Program-made: the position numbers and the translations under genes | Notes under the pieces: generated by a model | Database searches by the model: none | What the model saw: only the letters and a program-made list of their open reading frames with translations | Told to the model about the DNA's origin: nothing | In this document: positions 62,932-64,000 of the stretch, piece after piece | Numbering within the stretch: the stretch's first letter is position 1 | Layout of the letters: every line of letters begins with the position of its first letter | Assembly: GCA_022578605.1 (NCBI GenBank) | Contig: MU394055.1 | Location: forward strand, 562,902 to 626,901 | Direction: 5' to 3' | DNA: 64,000 nt | Source: Camillea tinctor | Lineage: Eukaryota; Ascomycota; Sordariomycetes; Xylariales; Xylariaceae

Positions 62932-64000
62932 TGAGGTGAGAGAGGGGGGGGGGTGTGTGGTGGGAAGGGAAGAGAAATGGGGCCAGAAGTTCCAAAGAGA
63001 GAAGAGGAAGGATATGATAGGGAGGGGGAGGAAGGAAGAGAGACAGACATAAGGAAGGTACCTACAGTGAAAGGCAAGGCACACAAAAAATACAGGCACA
63101 AGGTACAAGGCACAAGGCACCGTCTTACTTGATTTTAATGAGGGATAATAGGCTAGGATAACCCCAGCACAAAGTACCTCAGGAACAGGCAGAATCAAAC
63201 AAGAAACACAAATCGGGTGTAGTCAAGTGTCACGTACAGGCCTAGCGAAACGCCCAGGGGGGTTGATCTGTTCTCTCATTTGCCCATCGATGGGATCATG
63301 TCCGCGTTTAAGAGGGGTATATTTATTGAATAATAAGGCGTACATCTATGTTCTCCAATGAATTCCTTTTTTTTCCTTTAGTATAGTAGTAGGTAATCAG
63401 TTCGTCTTTTTAGTGATTACACTACCTAACCACTTACACATAGTGTTCAGGATTGTTGCAGGATTTAATAGGTACCTGATACAATTCCATAATCCATATC
63501 CCTAGTGCTATTAAATCTATAAATTACCTAGCAATAGTATATTCAATAGGACGTACTTCTGCAAAGTTATTTAATGTTAGATAATAACTAGTACTTGGGG
63601 GTTAATTCACCTTACTCTATCCCATCTGATATTTAAATAACATCACCATCGCGAATAGTTAATAATAATCATAATAATAATGATAATAAAAGCATGGTCG
63701 CGAATGGGGGACACAAGAACAAGAAAAAAGAGGGCAAAAAATAAATCGGACCTGCCAAATTTGGGATCGAACAAGAAACTTGGCTGGGCGAGAACCTCTT
63801 AGATCGGCAAAATGGCCCACCATCGGGACCACTGTCGGAACTACACTGGAATAATCCCTACGGATTACTTCGGCCATAGGCATATGTAGGTTATATATAT
63901 ATATATAGATAATCAATCCCGTCCAGCCCGTCTAGCTCTTCCTTATGTGAATCATTTACGCTCCCGCTCTCGTGACGGTTCGCCATCGATTTTGGTGAAT
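62197..64000. other. OPY2 upstream region, no gene seen
   Basis: This is the promoter and leader of OPY2: purine-rich on the plus strand (pyrimidine-rich on the coding strand) with the GA repeat at 62903-62930. Beyond 63200 the sequence is AT-rich with no recognisable frame. Confidence 0.5.
62903..62930. repeat. (GA)n microsatellite
   Basis: About 14 GA units in the pyrimidine-rich leader region (on the coding strand) of the OPY2 gene, about 700 bp upstream of its start. Confidence 0.95.

Overview
The window is nuclear DNA of a filamentous ascomycete, most likely a Sordariomycete-type Pezizomycotina. This rests on short introns with GTAAGT/GTATGT donors and CTAAC-like branch sites, on recognisable fungal proteins (mitochondrial ketol-acid reductoisomerase, UBC12, the ApsA/Num1 cortical PH protein, Ras2, OPY2), on pyrimidine-rich leaders, and on very AT-rich, hypermutated transposon blocks with sharp edges. 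Products are named from motifs read by eye; no database search was possible.

Layout. 1-13.5 kb is a normal gene-dense block: the 3' part of an MFS transporter (+), then four minus-strand genes: a PLP-dependent serine/threonine dehydratase or serine racemase-like enzyme, ketol-acid reductoisomerase (ILV5 type, five exons including a tiny last exon), the NEDD8-conjugating enzyme UBC12 (three exons), and an ApsA/Num1 nuclear-migration protein. 13.5-26.7 kb has no gene I can support. A HAD-type dehalogenase-like gene (26.7-27.5 kb, +) is followed 115 bp downstream by a 1.04-kb fold-back element with TA flanks (27.6-28.7 kb). A Ras2-type GTPase lies at 34.1-35.0 kb (+), preceded by about 1.18 kb with no ATG on its strand. 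35.0-46.2 kb is again gene-poor. 46.2-54.8 kb is an extremely AT-rich island that I resolve as a Tc1/mariner-like DNA element with inverted ends and TA flanks, carrying inside it a 6.35-kb LTR retroelement with 165-bp LTRs. 54.8-60.9 kb is gene-poor, and an OPY2-type HOG-pathway membrane anchor (60.9-62.2 kb, -) closes the window.

How parts relate. The genes are unconnected housekeeping or signalling loci rather than a cluster. Ras2, OPY2 and ApsA all act at the cell cortex or plasma membrane in growth and stress signalling, but nothing in the sequence links them as a unit.

Most notable signals. (1) In the AT-rich island the surviving cytosines are almost all preceded by a purine (ApC, GpC), while TpC and CpC are nearly gone and CpA survives. 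That is not the CpA context known for Neurospora RIP. (2) The Ras2 protein has Cys at the position equivalent to human Ras Gly12. (3) The fold-back element has 193-bp inner arms that are perfect inverted copies, although each is strongly AT-rich. (4) The ketol-acid reductoisomerase frame appears to stop at a TAA that is part of a perfect splice donor; the true C-terminus is in a 28-nt exon downstream.
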